A stretch of DNA of 64,000 nt from CAIWHR01 sp963734055 (GTDB taxonomy: Bacteria > Pseudomonadota > Gammaproteobacteria > Burkholderiales > Casimicrobiaceae): positions 434,001-498,000 of the forward strand of contig CAVTFQ010000003.1 in NCBI GenBank assembly GCA_963734055.1. Direction: 5' to 3'. Position numbers and translations under genes: made by a program. A model generated the notes under the pieces. The model had not been told where the DNA came from. It saw nothing but the letters and a program-made list of their open reading frames with translations, and did not search any database. This document shows, piece by piece, positions 16,618 through 25,687 of this stretch (its first letter is position 1; each line of letters begins with the position of its first letter).

Positions 16618-18531
16618 ATGCGGCTCGCCGTTCCTTTCATCAAGCTCCCGCTCCGTTTTGACGCGGCGCGGCTGCGCGCGGAGATCGCGCAATTCGCTAA
16701 TTCCGACTGGCGTCCGCATCCGCAGGGAACCCCGGGGAACTCGGCTCTGCCCTTCATTGCGCTGCGGGGTAATCCACTCGACGACGGTACGGCCGGTCCG
16801 ATGCGCCCGACACCGCACTTGGCGCGTTGTCCCTATGTGCAAGAGGTGCTCGCCGCACTGGACGCTCCCCTCGGCCGCACCCGGCTCATGAAGCTTGACG
16901 CAGGGGCTGAAGTTACGCCCCACGTGGATGTCGCCTACTACTGGCAACAGCGTGTCCGGGTCCATGTGCCCGTGGTGACGTTTCCCGACGTTTCGTTTCT
17001 TTGCGGTGACGCGACGACTCACATGGCTGAAGGCGAATGCTGGGTTTTCGATACGTGGCGGATGCACAACGTCGTAAACCCGACGAGTCGCGAGCGCATC
17101 CATCTCGTCGCCGATACCGTGGGAAGTGAAGCGTTTTGGCGACTGGCCGCCACGGCCGCGCCGACGCGCGAGATGCCTTTTGTCCCCTACGCCAGACCAT
17201 CCTTGCGATTCGAGTCGTCCAACTACCCTGTGGTGATGTCGCCCTGGGAAATTGAGACCCTCTGGGCGGGCTGGCTGGCCGACGCCTATGCGGGGCCCTC
17301 CGATCGCAGCGCAATCGAAAGGCTCCACGCCGCCGTCGAACCGTTGATCCGCGAGTGGCGAGGGGTCTGGGCCGAATACGGCGATGACGCTTCGGGCTGG
17401 CCCCGATATCTCGCGCTGATTGCGCGGCTGGCGGAGATCGCGAAAACCCTTGGTGGAGCGGTCGCACTCCCCAATGAAGTGGATCTCGCGCGCGTGATCC
17501 AAGTGGGTCTGATTCCTGCCCTGCACTCGCCGGCGCTCGCGCTGCGCGGCGCGCCCCCCGTTCGCAGCCTTGAGCCGGTGCCGACGGAAGCCGCGCACCC
17601 GCCTGCCGCGGTGCCGATCGCGCCCCGGTCGGCCGCGCCACGATTCGAGCGTCCCGTGGTCATCCTTGCCGCGCCGCGTTCCGGCAGTTCGCTCGTGTTC
17701 GAGACGCTTGCGCACAGTCCCGATCTCTACACGGTGGGCGGAGAAAGCCACCAGCAATTCGAGTCGATACCCGCATTGCGCGCGGACGCGCATGCCTACC
17801 AGTCCGGTCGACTGGACCGGCGCGATGCGGCGCCGGAGGTCCTTGCTGCGCTCAGGCAGAGTTTCGCGCAATCCCTCCGCGACCGCGATGGCAAGCCTCC
17901 GTCGGCGGCCGCCGGCGCGGTGCGTCTGCTGGAAAAGACGCCCAAGAATGCATTGCGTCTGCCGTTGCTCGACGTGCTGTTTCCCGACGCGCTTTACATC
18001 TTCCTCTACCGCGAGCCGCAGGAGAATGTGAGCAGCATCATCGAAGGATGGGAATCCGGCCGATTTGTCATGTACCCGAACCTGCCGGGTTGGCCGGGAC
18101 CGCCGTGGTCCTTCCTGCTCGTTCCGGGCTGGCGCGACCTTGCGCGGCAACCGCTCGCAGCCATCGCGGCGGCCCAGTGGACGCGGACGCTGGCGATCCT
18201 GCTCGATGATCTGGAGACCGTTCCCCGGAGGCGCGTCTTTGCGCTCACCTATCGCGATTTTCTGACCGATCCCGCCGGGAACATCGCCCGGATATGTGCC
18301 TTCGCCGGCATCGGCTGGGACCGCAAGCTTCCCGACCTTCTGCCCCTTTCGAACCACACGGTCAGTCCGCCCCACCCCGACAAGTGGCGGCGCCACGAGG
18401 CGGCCATTGCACCCTACCTCCCGGCGCTGCGCGCGACCGACGAGCGGGCACGTGCGTTCCTGTCCTCGATTCGGAGCCGTCCACGGGAATCTGCGCCGAT
18501 CATCGCGAGCTTCACATTGCAGAAGTGGTGA
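16618..18531 (+). CDS. Aspartyl/asparaginyl beta-hydroxylase-like domain fused to a sulfotransferase
   Basis: A 637-residue two-domain protein. The N-terminal part resembles the AspH family of Fe(II)/2-oxoglutarate hydroxylases: possible metal ligands H102 and D104 (PHVD), a second histidine in WRMHN (H150) and basic residues R158/R160 for 2-oxoglutarate. A helical linker (about 200-340) ends in an Ala/Pro-rich stretch. The C-terminal part is a sulfotransferase with the PAPS-binding loop AAPRSGSS (351-358) and a later FLYREPQENVSS 3'-phosphate-binding strand. No signal peptide, so cytoplasmic. It could hydroxylate and sulfate the same target. It opens the accessory block, 127 bp after the ABC operon. 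Confidence 0.82.
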   Translation: MRLAVPFIKLPLRFDAARLRAEIAQFANSDWRPHPQGTPGNSALPFIALRGNPLDDGTAGPMRPTPHLARCPYVQEVLAALDAPLGRTRLMKLDAGAEVTPHVDVAYYWQQRVRVHVPVVTFPDVSFLCGDATTHMAEGECWVFDTWRMHNVVNPTSRERIHLVADTVGSEAFWRLAATAAPTREMPFVPYARPSLRFESSNYPVVMSPWEIETLWAGWLADAYAGPSDRSAIERLHAAVEPLIREWRGVWAEYGDDASGWPRYLALIARLAEIAKTLGGAVALPNEVDLARVIQVGLIPALHSPALALRGAPPVRSLEPVPTEAAHPPAAVPIAPRSAAPRFERPVVILAAPRSGSSLVFETLAHSPDLYTVGGESHQQFESIPALRADAHAYQSGRLDRRDAAPEVLAALRQSFAQSLRDRDGKPPSAAAGAVRLLEKTPKNALRLPLLDVLFPDALYIFLYREPQENVSSIIEGWESGRFVMYPNLPGWPGPPWSFLLVPGWRDLARQPLAAIAAAQWTRTLAILLDDLETVPRRRVFALTYRDFLTDPAGNIARICAFAGIGWDRKLPDLLPLSNHTVSPPHPDKWRRHEAAIAPYLPALRATDERARAFLSSIRSRPRESAPIIASFTLQKW

Positions 18532-18654
18532 TCCTCGCGCCTCTTGCGGCGCCGCAGCGCGACCGCGAGCGGAGTTTGTGGTGCTTGAACTTGCCGAGTC
18601 CGGCGAGGCGAGGGCTATCCGCGTCGACGGGGCCCGCTGCGCCGGTCGCGGGCG

Positions 18655-20016
18655 CTAGAGCGTAAACGTCATCTCGGAGAGCAGCGCGCCCGGGAGTCGC
18701 ATCGACGAAAGCTGCCGCTCGCAATAGGTGTCGCTCGCGAGCAGGAGCTCCGTTTCGGCGGTCAGCGCCTCGAGGTTCGGGCCGAGCATCCGGAACAGCG
18801 TGTCGTCGAAGCGCAGCACATCGACCGGCGCGACGATGCGGCCTTCCTCGACCCAGAAGGTGGCGAAGCGCGTCATCCCGGTGATCCGCGCGGCGGGCCG
18901 GTCTGAATAGTTGAGGTAGTGCAGGTTGCCGACAAAGAGGCCGGTGCCGAGCGCCGCCAGCACGTCGTTGGACGCGAGCGTTCCCGGCGCCATCGACAGC
19001 GCCTCCGGCCCCTCGAAGCCGTTGGCGCCGTTCGCGGGGAGCCCGAATTCGCGCGCGGTCCGCGGCGAGACGAGCGAGCCGACGAGCCGGCCCCCTTCGA
19101 TCAACGGGATCCGCGCCGGCCGCACGAAGCCTTCCGCCTGGAATGCGGGCGCCACCCCCTCGGAGGTCGCCTCCGCGAGCGACACGCGCGGGTCGAACCT
19201 TTGCGGATCGTCGCCCTGCATCCGCGTGAAGCTCGACTGTTTGGTCGCGAGCGCGCGCGCCGAGAAGCCGCCCCAGCACATCATCGACGCGACTTCCTCC
19301 ATCGCCGCCGACGTGAGGAACACGCGGTACTTGCCCGGCGCCAGCGCCTTCGCCGCGCGCGTCATGTGCTCGAGCTCGGCCCGCGCCTCGTCCACCTTCG
19401 CGGCGAGCGCGGCAGGGTCCCAGCTGAAGGCCGCCAGCGCCGACTTCACCGCCTTGTCGGCACGGTGATATAGACTCCACTGGAAGTTGAACGCGTGCGC
19501 CTCGTGCCAGTTACGCTGGCCGTGCGAATTGGCGAATCCGCGATAGACCGGTCCGCCCGCGTAGAGGCCGACCAGGTCCGTCCCGCGCGCGGATTCGAGC
19601 GCAGCGTCGACGATCGTTTCCGCAGGCGGCAGCGGCCCGCCGCGTGATTCGCGCGAGGAGTGCACCTCGGTCGCGATGAGGAGATGGGGATCGTCAGCCG
19701 CATCGGCGAGCGCGGCGCGCGAGGCCGCCACTGCCGCTGCGATCGCCGCCCGGTCCGCCGCCGGGTCGCCGGTGAGCGAAAGGTGGTAGGTCGCGTGCCG
19801 TGCACCCTGGATGAGATCGAGGCCGAGGTAGCGCTGGACGACGCTGCCGGGCTGCCGCACCTTGCCGCGGTTCATCCGGACGAAGTCGGAGCATTCCGCG
19901 GAGAAATACGCGGTGCACGTCTCGCGGGCGTGCACGAGGCCGTCGAGCATCGCGGCGACGTCGTGGAAATAGGACTCCATCGTGCCCGCCGGAGCGGCCT
20001 CCTCGCGCGGCACCAT
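18655..20016 (-). CDS. TldE/PmbA-like protein (metalloprotease partner subunit)
   Basis: TldD and TldE form a heterodimeric metalloprotease that trims peptides, including some RiPP precursors; TldE supplies no metal ligands. This product (453 residues from ATG 20016, or 441 from ATG 19980) lies directly downstream of a TldD-like gene and lacks an HExxxH motif, as expected for the E subunit. Visible family features are the strand GTGLFVGNLHYLNYS and a C-terminal domain with ITGMTRFATFWVEEG. The frame stays open to 20136 but the extra part looks non-coding. Convergent with the fusion gene. Confidence 0.82.
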   Translation of the reverse strand: MVPREEAAPAGTMESYFHDVAAMLDGLVHARETCTAYFSAECSDFVRMNRGKVRQPGSVVQRYLGLDLIQGARHATYHLSLTGDPAADRAAIAAAVAASRAALADAADDPHLLIATEVHSSRESRGGPLPPAETIVDAALESARGTDLVGLYAGGPVYRGFANSHGQRNWHEAHAFNFQWSLYHRADKAVKSALAAFSWDPAALAAKVDEARAELEHMTRAAKALAPGKYRVFLTSAAMEEVASMMCWGGFSARALATKQSSFTRMQGDDPQRFDPRVSLAEATSEGVAPAFQAEGFVRPARIPLIEGGRLVGSLVSPRTAREFGLPANGANGFEGPEALSMAPGTLASNDVLAALGTGLFVGNLHYLNYSDRPAARITGMTRFATFWVEEGRIVAPVDVLRFDDTLFRMLGPNLEALTAETELLLASDTYCERQLSSMRLPGALLSEMTFTL

Positions 20017-20212
20017 CAGGCGGCCTCCGAACGGCAATTGATCTGCGTTGCGCCCCGGCGTCGACCGCAGGCAATCGCGCGCGGACGGGCCTCGGCTTCG
20101 CCGCGGCCTCCGCGCCGCAGTGCCATCTCGTTGCAACGCATGGGTCGGCCGCGCGCGCTCGGGGGCGCGCCCTCCGGGCCTGGGCTTCGCCCCCCTCGCG
20201 CACGCGTCCCGC

Positions 20213-21661
20213 TCATGCCTCTCCCCCGAATACCGACACGCCCGTGAAAACGCACGCCGGCGACGCGTGGCCCACGCGGATCGCCTGGCCGGGCTCGCCC
20301 TTGCCGCAGTGCGGCGTTCCCAGGACCTGCGCGGTTTCGGCGTTCCCGACGCGCGCGAGGCTCCGCCAGAAGCTCGCGCTGATCCCGCGGTAGTTGGGAT
20401 TCTTGACGACCGCGCCGAGGCGGCCGTTCTCGATCAGGCGCCCGCGCTCGCAGCCGAACTGGAACTTGTTGCGCGAGTCGTCGATCGACCACGAGCAATT
20501 CGTTTCCATCAGCACGCCGCGCTCGATGCCCGCGATCATCTCGTCCATCGTCGCGTCACCGGGCTCGAGGTTCAGGTTCGCCATCCGGTCGATCGGCGGC
20601 CGGTTCCAGCCGTCGGCGCGCGCGTTGGACGTGCCGGGAAGACCGGCGCGCGCCTGCGAGATCGCGCCGCCCAGCGGCCGCTCGAGGATGCCCTTGCGGA
20701 TCAGGTGAACCTTCTCCGCCTTCGTCCCGTCGTCGTCCCAGCCGTAGCTCGCGAGCTCCTCGGTCCGCGTCGGGTCGAACGTGACGTCGAGCAGCTCGGA
20801 CCCGTATCGGTACGAGCCGAACATGTCGGGCGTGACGAAGCTCGTTCCGGCGAAATTGCGCTCGTCACCGAGGATCCGGTCGAGCTCGAGCGGATGCCCG
20901 ATCGACTCGTGGATCTGCAGGATCATCTGGTCGGGGGCGAGCAGCACGTCCATGGTCCCGGTGGGGCAGTTCGGCGCGGCGAGGAGCTCGAGCGCTTCCC
21001 CGGCGATCCGGCGCGCGCCTCCGACGAACCCGAAACGCGCGAGGATCTCGTCGCCGCCCTGCTGGCAGATGCCGCGGTAGCCGTGCAGCGTTCGGGTCTG
21101 CGTGTCGCCGTCGGCATGCGCGCTCACCGACATGCTCGGCAGCAGGAACCGGTAGCGCTGGATCAGGTCGCCTCCTTCGGAGGTGACGAGGCGATGCAAC
21201 GCGTGGCGCACCTCCATGCACGCCTCCCAGTCGACGATCCTCGCGTCGATCGCCGCGGCCTGGGACTCGGCCATGAGCAGGTCGAACCATTCGCGCCGCG
21301 AGCGCGACCTGGCGCCGAGCGACGGCGACGCGTACTCGCCGCGCGCGGCGGAACGCGGCAACGTCCGCGAATCCATGAGCGCGAACTTCGCCGTGCCGCG
21401 CGCCCACGCGGCCGCGCGGTCGAGCGCGGCGCGGAGCCCGGCGGCCGAGGTGTCGCCGGTCGCCGCGTAACCATACCCGCCGTCCGCGTAGACGGTCGCC
21501 ATCGCGCCGCGGTCGACGCTTGCGCAGAGCGGCAGCGCGACATCCTTGCGGACGGTGTAGGTCTCGCTCGTCTCCTCGACGAGCCGGAGCGACCAGAAGT
21601 CGACCCTCGGCGGGGCGAGCGTGGAGAGATCGGGCAGGGCGAAGCGGTCGGCGTCGGGCAT
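20213..21661 (-). CDS. TldD-like metalloprotease subunit
   Basis: A 482-residue TldD-family protein. The zinc motif HESIGH (H251, E252, H256) sits in LQIHESIGHPLELDR, and the third ligand of the family is probably C452 in PHCGKGEPGQ. The catalytic residues are therefore intact. TldD/TldE pairs degrade unfolded peptides passed through the dimer cavity and mature peptides such as microcin B17. The partner gene begins about 200 bp downstream. Its sequence is divergent from the housekeeping TldD as I know it, so this may be a second, specialised pair. Confidence 0.85.
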   Translation of the reverse strand: MPDADRFALPDLSTLAPPRVDFWSLRLVEETSETYTVRKDVALPLCASVDRGAMATVYADGGYGYAATGDTSAAGLRAALDRAAAWARGTAKFALMDSRTLPRSAARGEYASPSLGARSRSRREWFDLLMAESQAAAIDARIVDWEACMEVRHALHRLVTSEGGDLIQRYRFLLPSMSVSAHADGDTQTRTLHGYRGICQQGGDEILARFGFVGGARRIAGEALELLAAPNCPTGTMDVLLAPDQMILQIHESIGHPLELDRILGDERNFAGTSFVTPDMFGSYRYGSELLDVTFDPTRTEELASYGWDDDGTKAEKVHLIRKGILERPLGGAISQARAGLPGTSNARADGWNRPPIDRMANLNLEPGDATMDEMIAGIERGVLMETNCSWSIDDSRNKFQFGCERGRLIENGRLGAVVKNPNYRGISASFWRSLARVGNAETAQVLGTPHCGKGEPGQAIRVGHASPACVFTGVSVFGGEA

Positions 21662-21728
21662 TCGGATCTCGAAGTCCTGGCGGAGCGCCGCGCCGGGATC
21701 GCCGGCGGCGCGAAAGGCGCGGATTATA

Positions 21729-23213
21729 TCAGCGGCTAGCCGCGCTCATCAGATCGTCGAGCTCCGCCCGTAGCGCGCCAAGGTGACGCTCGTAGTTTCG
21801 TGCACGGCCGGACGCGCGCTGATAGAGCGGTTCGCGGACCTGCCACGCGCTGGCCGTCTTGACGGCGTTGCGGACCTGGTGAAACGCCATGCAGTCGTCT
21901 TCCCAGTCGAGCCCGCAGAATGCGAGCAGCTTCGCGACGGCAGGCCGCGGCTCGCGGACGAAGAGGTCGTAGTCGAAGTCCAGGATGTCGGCGCCGAACA
22001 GCGATTTCCAGTGCTGCATGAGCCTTCGATACTGGCGATAGTAGTGGGCCGTGTCCATCAGATCGAGTGCGTAGCCCATGCTGTGGTCGAGGTGGAGGAA
22101 GTGGATCGACAGGCAGTTGTCGACTGCATTGCGGGTCGTGTGGATGATCTTCGCGTCCGGGAACAGCCGCTTGATGAGGCCCAGGTACAGGAAGTTGTCC
22201 GGCCGCTTGTCGGTCACGTGCGGCGCGTCCGGGAACAAGGTCGCGAGTTCGGAGAGGTAGCGCGCGGACAGCGCCGCGAGGTCTGCCGGCGCGACGTGCG
22301 CCATGCGCGCCGGGAAGGGGGCGAGCGCCCTCTGCACGAGCGCGGAGATGAGGCCGAGCTCGCCGCCCGCGCTCACCTTCGAATGCCCGGCGAGCACCTG
22401 CTCGGTCAGGGTCGAGCCCGATCGGAACATGCCGCAGACGAAGATCGGACGGGCCGGCGGTCCGCCCGCGGTGTACGGGCCCCGTCCGGGCGTGAAGGTC
22501 GCGATCAGCTGGTCGATGAACGCCTCGTGCCGGCGCCGGTCGTAGAGCACCGCTCGCGGCCCGGCGCTTTCGCGGCTGTGCCGGTTGGCGGCGGCGAAGG
22601 CGTCGAACGCCTGGTCGTACGCGCCGCATCCGTCGAGCACCCTTCCGAGCGCGAAACCCAGGCTCGCGCGGTCGGAAGCCGTCGCGCCGGGTCGCGCGAT
22701 CGCCTGCCGCAGGCGGCCCACGATCGGATCGTCGGAGGCGGTCACGCGCTTGACATCGGCGTAGCGGGCGAGTCCTTCCGCGGATTGCGGGTCGACGGCG
22801 AGGAGCTGCTCGTAGGTCGCGATCGCGGCGTCGCGCTCGCCCAGGTCGGTCATCAGGTTCGCGAGGTTGAAGAGCGCCGGCGCATATCGCGGATTGAGCG
22901 CGAGCGCCGCGCGCAGCTCCTGCAGGGCCTCGCGATCGCGCCGCAGGCAATCCGAGAAGATCACGCCGCGATTGAGATGGACCTCTTCCGGCCGCGAGAC
23001 GCCGCGCGCGAGCGCCTGCTCGTAGCTCGCGAGCGCCTGGTCGAAGCGCCCCGCCCTGCGCTGCAGCACGGCGAGGTTGTACCAGCTGTCGGCGTGGTTC
23101 GGCCAGCGTTGCAGGAGGCGCGCGTAAGCCGCCTCCGCTTCGGCGCCGCGGCCGGCGCGCTCGAGCCCCACCGCCTCGCGAAAGGCGGTGTGCGCGTCGG
23201 GGTCGTTCGTCAC
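21729..23213 (-). CDS. TPR-repeat sulfotransferase
   Basis: A 494-residue protein with N-terminal tetratricopeptide repeats (about 8-160) and a C-terminal sulfotransferase domain. The PAPS 5'-phosphosulfate loop is PIFVCGMFRSGSTL (FRSGST at 263-268) and the second nucleotide motif is KIIHTTRNAVDNCLS. The family moves sulfate from PAPS to a hydroxyl or tyrosine; the TPR part usually selects a protein or peptide partner. No signal peptide. It has a paralogue at 28.8-30.8 kb. A MITE-like element lies just upstream of it. Confidence 0.9.
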   Translation of the reverse strand: MTNDPDAHTAFREAVGLERAGRGAEAEAAYARLLQRWPNHADSWYNLAVLQRRAGRFDQALASYEQALARGVSRPEEVHLNRGVIFSDCLRRDREALQELRAALALNPRYAPALFNLANLMTDLGERDAAIATYEQLLAVDPQSAEGLARYADVKRVTASDDPIVGRLRQAIARPGATASDRASLGFALGRVLDGCGAYDQAFDAFAAANRHSRESAGPRAVLYDRRRHEAFIDQLIATFTPGRGPYTAGGPPARPIFVCGMFRSGSTLTEQVLAGHSKVSAGGELGLISALVQRALAPFPARMAHVAPADLAALSARYLSELATLFPDAPHVTDKRPDNFLYLGLIKRLFPDAKIIHTTRNAVDNCLSIHFLHLDHSMGYALDLMDTAHYYRQYRRLMQHWKSLFGADILDFDYDLFVREPRPAVAKLLAFCGLDWEDDCMAFHQVRNAVKTASAWQVREPLYQRASGRARNYERHLGALRAELDDLMSAASR

Positions 23214-23287
23214 GGTGGGATCGGCGGGAGTCGGTCGGCGAAGGCGGCCGATCGCCCGCGATTCTAACCGCCGGCAGCACGGCTCCA

Positions 23288-23481
23288 GCTGTGAACATTC
23301 AAGACGTTGTTTGGATGATCCATGAAACCGGCGAAGTCGTCATTCCCGCGAACGCGGGAATCCAGTGACTTGGGTCCTGGCAGGTGACAGTACAACAACG
23401 TCACCGGGTCCCCGCCTTCGGGGGGGCGACGGAGAATGGATGCGGCCGGCGCATTGGTCGTGGATACGACGTGTCGATGAT
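23288..23481 (-). mobile_element. MITE-like repeat, copy A
   Basis: One of three copies of a roughly 200-bp non-coding element. Read on the minus strand it begins beside the TAG stop of the lipoprotein gene (23484-23482), contains the GACGAATGCGCC block, a hairpin built on a CCCCG run, the perfect ATTCCCGCG/CGCGGGAAT hairpin (around 23342-23361 on the plus strand), and ends in TTGAATGTTCACAGC, which is the terminal inverted repeat. About six bases of the other terminal repeat are missing compared with copy C. It encodes no protein; it is probably mobilised in trans. Confidence 0.8.
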
Positions 23482-24627
23482 CTAGTGAATCGAAATGGAC
23501 TTGATCCGCGCGAGCTTCGCCGCGTAGAGCGCGCGCTCGCGGTTCGTATCGCTGTACTCGAGCGCCAGGGCGAGCTGCTTCTTGGCATGGTCGACGTCGC
23601 CGAGCGCGAGGTAGGACTGGGCGAGCCAGAAGCGGAACTCGTGGTAATACGGCGCGCGGTCGACCTCCTTCGCGAACAGGTCGCGCGCCTGCACGAAATT
23701 CCGCTCGCGAAGGGCGTTCATGCCGAGCATGAAGTAGCTGAACGGCGGGTGCGGGTCCAGCTCCGCAAGGCGGCGGGCGAGCGCCGCGGCTTCGGTCCGC
23801 CGACCCTGCGCCTCGAGCACCGGCACGAGGTTGGACATCACGTGCGTGTTTTCGGGGTCGCGCTCGAGGACATAGGAGAACGTCCGCTCGGCGTCCGCGA
23901 GGTCACCCTTCCGCCGATAGACGACACCAAGCGTGTTGTAGGCGCTCATGAACTTAGGGTCCCGTCCGATTGCCGCGCGCGCCCACCAGTACGCGTCGTC
24001 GACCCGGCCCGCCGCCAGCGCCTCGGCGGAGCGGTTGTTCATGAACATCGCGACGACCGTCTCTTCGGCGATCGGGTGTGTGCTCGCGCGCGCGGCGCCC
24101 TGCGTCGGCACGAAATCGACGGTCAGGAGATCGCTCCGGTGCGAGCCCACGTCCGCGATCCTCTCGCCCAGAGTGACGTTGACGTGGCCGATGATGAACT
24201 GCATGTCGCCGCTCCGGCCGAGCGTCTCGTCCGCGGTCACGGTCTGAAACCGGACCGGAAGGTCGAGACTCTTTGCGAACGCCGCCGTCATGATCACGAG
24301 CGAGAGGCAGTTGCCCGAGCGCACGCTGAACGCCTGCGCCGCGTTGCGCGTCATCGTCGATTCGTATTCGAGCCTCAGCAGCCCGGGAGTCATCAAGGCG
24401 TCGACCAGGCCCTGCCGGGCGCCCCGGACGCGCAAGAGCGGGGCGATGTCGGCGCTCACGTACTCCTTCATCTCGGGACTGAGCGCGAACACGTCGTCCC
24501 CGTTGATGCGCTCGGTGGGCGCCTGGAACAGCCGATCGTCGAAGAGGCTCGTGGGCGCCGAGGTGGGGGGCGCGCTGACACACGCGGCCAATGTCGGGAC
24601 GAGAAGGGCGACGGCCCACCCTTTCAT
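23482..24627 (-). CDS. Lipoprotein with transglutaminase-like domain and TPR repeats
   Basis: A 381-residue predicted lipoprotein: signal peptide with lipobox LAAC (Cys16). Residues 50-200 look like a transglutaminase/cysteine-protease-like domain with candidate catalytic Cys107 (SGNCLSL) and His148 (IIGHVNV). Tetratricopeptide repeats follow to the C-terminus (for example LGVVYRRKGDLADAE). Envelope-anchored proteins of this kind may cross-link or cleave proteins, but the activity is not established. The ATG at 24627 has a good GAGGAGA ribosome site; the open frame upstream to 25110 is a shadow of the GNAT gene. Confidence 0.82.
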   Translation of the reverse strand: MKGWAVALLVPTLAACVSAPPTSAPTSLFDDRLFQAPTERINGDDVFALSPEMKEYVSADIAPLLRVRGARQGLVDALMTPGLLRLEYESTMTRNAAQAFSVRSGNCLSLVIMTAAFAKSLDLPVRFQTVTADETLGRSGDMQFIIGHVNVTLGERIADVGSHRSDLLTVDFVPTQGAARASTHPIAEETVVAMFMNNRSAEALAAGRVDDAYWWARAAIGRDPKFMSAYNTLGVVYRRKGDLADAERTFSYVLERDPENTHVMSNLVPVLEAQGRRTEAAALARRLAELDPHPPFSYFMLGMNALRERNFVQARDLFAKEVDRAPYYHEFRFWLAQSYLALGDVDHAKKQLALALEYSDTNRERALYAAKLARIKSISIH

Positions 24628-24772
24628 TCGACGTCTCCTCGCGCGGCTCGGCATCACTTTGGGGGCGGAGCCTCCGTGGCGGCGAACCCGTGCGCACGAT
24701 TCTAGCGCCGCCCGCGGGTTCCGGCGCAAGCGGCGCCCCCGGATTGTCGGGTCGATCCCGCCGCAGGTCGAT

Positions 24773-25306
24773 TCACCGCTGGCCCGCGTCGCCGTCCTCG
24801 CCGCCGGCCCCGCGAGCGAGGGCCTCGAGCGAAGGTCCGACCACGCGCACGATCCGCCAATCGGGCAGCAGTGTCGCGCCCAGCGATCGATAGAACTCGA
24901 TCGCGGGGGCGTTCCAATCCAGGACCGCCCATTCGAAGCGGCCGCACCCGCGTTCGACGGCGAGGGTCGCCAGCGCGCGCAGCAGGGACCGCGCGCACCC
25001 CCGCCGGCGGTACCCGGGCAGCACGAAGAGATCCTCGAGCCAGAGCCCGGGGCGGCCAAGGAAGGTTGAGAAATTATGGAAAAACAAGGCGAAGGCGACA
25101 GGCTTTGCATCTTTTACCGCAAGCAGGACCTCGGCGGCGGGTCGCGGGCCGAACAGCGCTCGTTCCAGGTCCGGTTTTGCTGCGATGCACAAGTGCGCGA
25201 GCCTCTCGTATTCCGCCAAGGCCCGAATCATCGCGACGATCGCGTCGACGTCGCGAGGCTCTGCCGGCCGGATCTCGAAGAGCGACTCCGTGGTCCCGGA
25301 CTTCAC
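24773..25306 (-). CDS. GNAT-family N-acetyltransferase
   Basis: A 177-residue acetyltransferase with the GNAT fold: FEIRPAEPRDVDAI at the N-terminus, the acetyl-CoA loop LPGYRRRGCARSLL (about 97-110) and NAPAIEFYRSLGA near the C-terminus. The pattern WLEDLFVLPGYRR is typical of the diamine/thialysine (SSAT-like) branch, so a small amine or amino acid substrate is likely, but this cannot be settled here. It is upstream of the lipoprotein gene with 145 bp between, and divergent from the TonB receptor. Confidence 0.85.
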   Translation of the reverse strand: MKSGTTESLFEIRPAEPRDVDAIVAMIRALAEYERLAHLCIAAKPDLERALFGPRPAAEVLLAVKDAKPVAFALFFHNFSTFLGRPGLWLEDLFVLPGYRRRGCARSLLRALATLAVERGCGRFEWAVLDWNAPAIEFYRSLGATLLPDWRIVRVVGPSLEALARGAGGEDGDAGQR

Positions 25307-25687
25307 CGCAGCTTCACTCTATAGAGGGACGAACCCGGCCCGGAACGCCAGAGGCCAATCGCAGCGGACCCGCGGATGCACGGCGCTCGCAAGTTCCGCA
25401 GCCCGCCCGTCGCTCGGTCGGCCTTGCCCGCGAGGCATTTTGCGTTGCGGTAACGCCACTCACGCGGGTAGGTGCGGAACAGCATCGCCACGTTAACCCG
25501 CTCGACGTTGTGCGATGCACATCATCTCGATTGGTATTTTTGCAACAACGGGCGATATCAGGCTTGAAGTTGCCAAGGATTTTCGTTGCCGCCGAAATTG
25601 GCGCTGCGGTAATGTTCGGGTGCCTGCAGCAACGGGAATCAATCTCGTTATCCGTTGCGCGCCATTATTTTCCTGGGGGACTCCATT
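25307..25687. promoter_or_regulatory. 381-bp promoter/leader region between the GNAT gene and the TonB receptor
   Basis: No gene is supported here. The right half is clearly more A/T-rich than its surroundings, as expected for a promoter. The best sigma-70-like candidate reading right is TTGGTA, 17 bases, GATATC (about 25536-25564), which is weak. An inverted repeat CAACGG/CCGTTG (25630-25635 and 25652-25657) lies just before the ribosome site GGGGGA. I looked for a cobalamin riboswitch, common before TonB receptors, and did not find its conserved boxes; no convincing Fur box was seen either. Confidence 0.45.

Noticed and set aside
18545..18556. 12-bp palindrome TGCGGCGCCGCA between the fusion gene and the TldE-like gene
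   Set aside because: No T-tract and common in G/C-rich DNA; not enough to call a terminator.
20017..20212. Extension of the TldE-like gene upstream to 20136
   Set aside because: The extra residues are Arg/Ser-rich with no similarity to the family; ATG 20016 or 19980 gives the normal start.
23338..23466. Short hairpin-rich repeats as a possible CRISPR array
   Set aside because: The repeats are internal hairpins of one MITE, not direct repeats with regular spacers.
25307..25687. Possible cobalamin riboswitch before the TonB receptor
   Set aside because: A GCCACT string is present, but the other conserved boxes and folding core of the riboswitch are missing.
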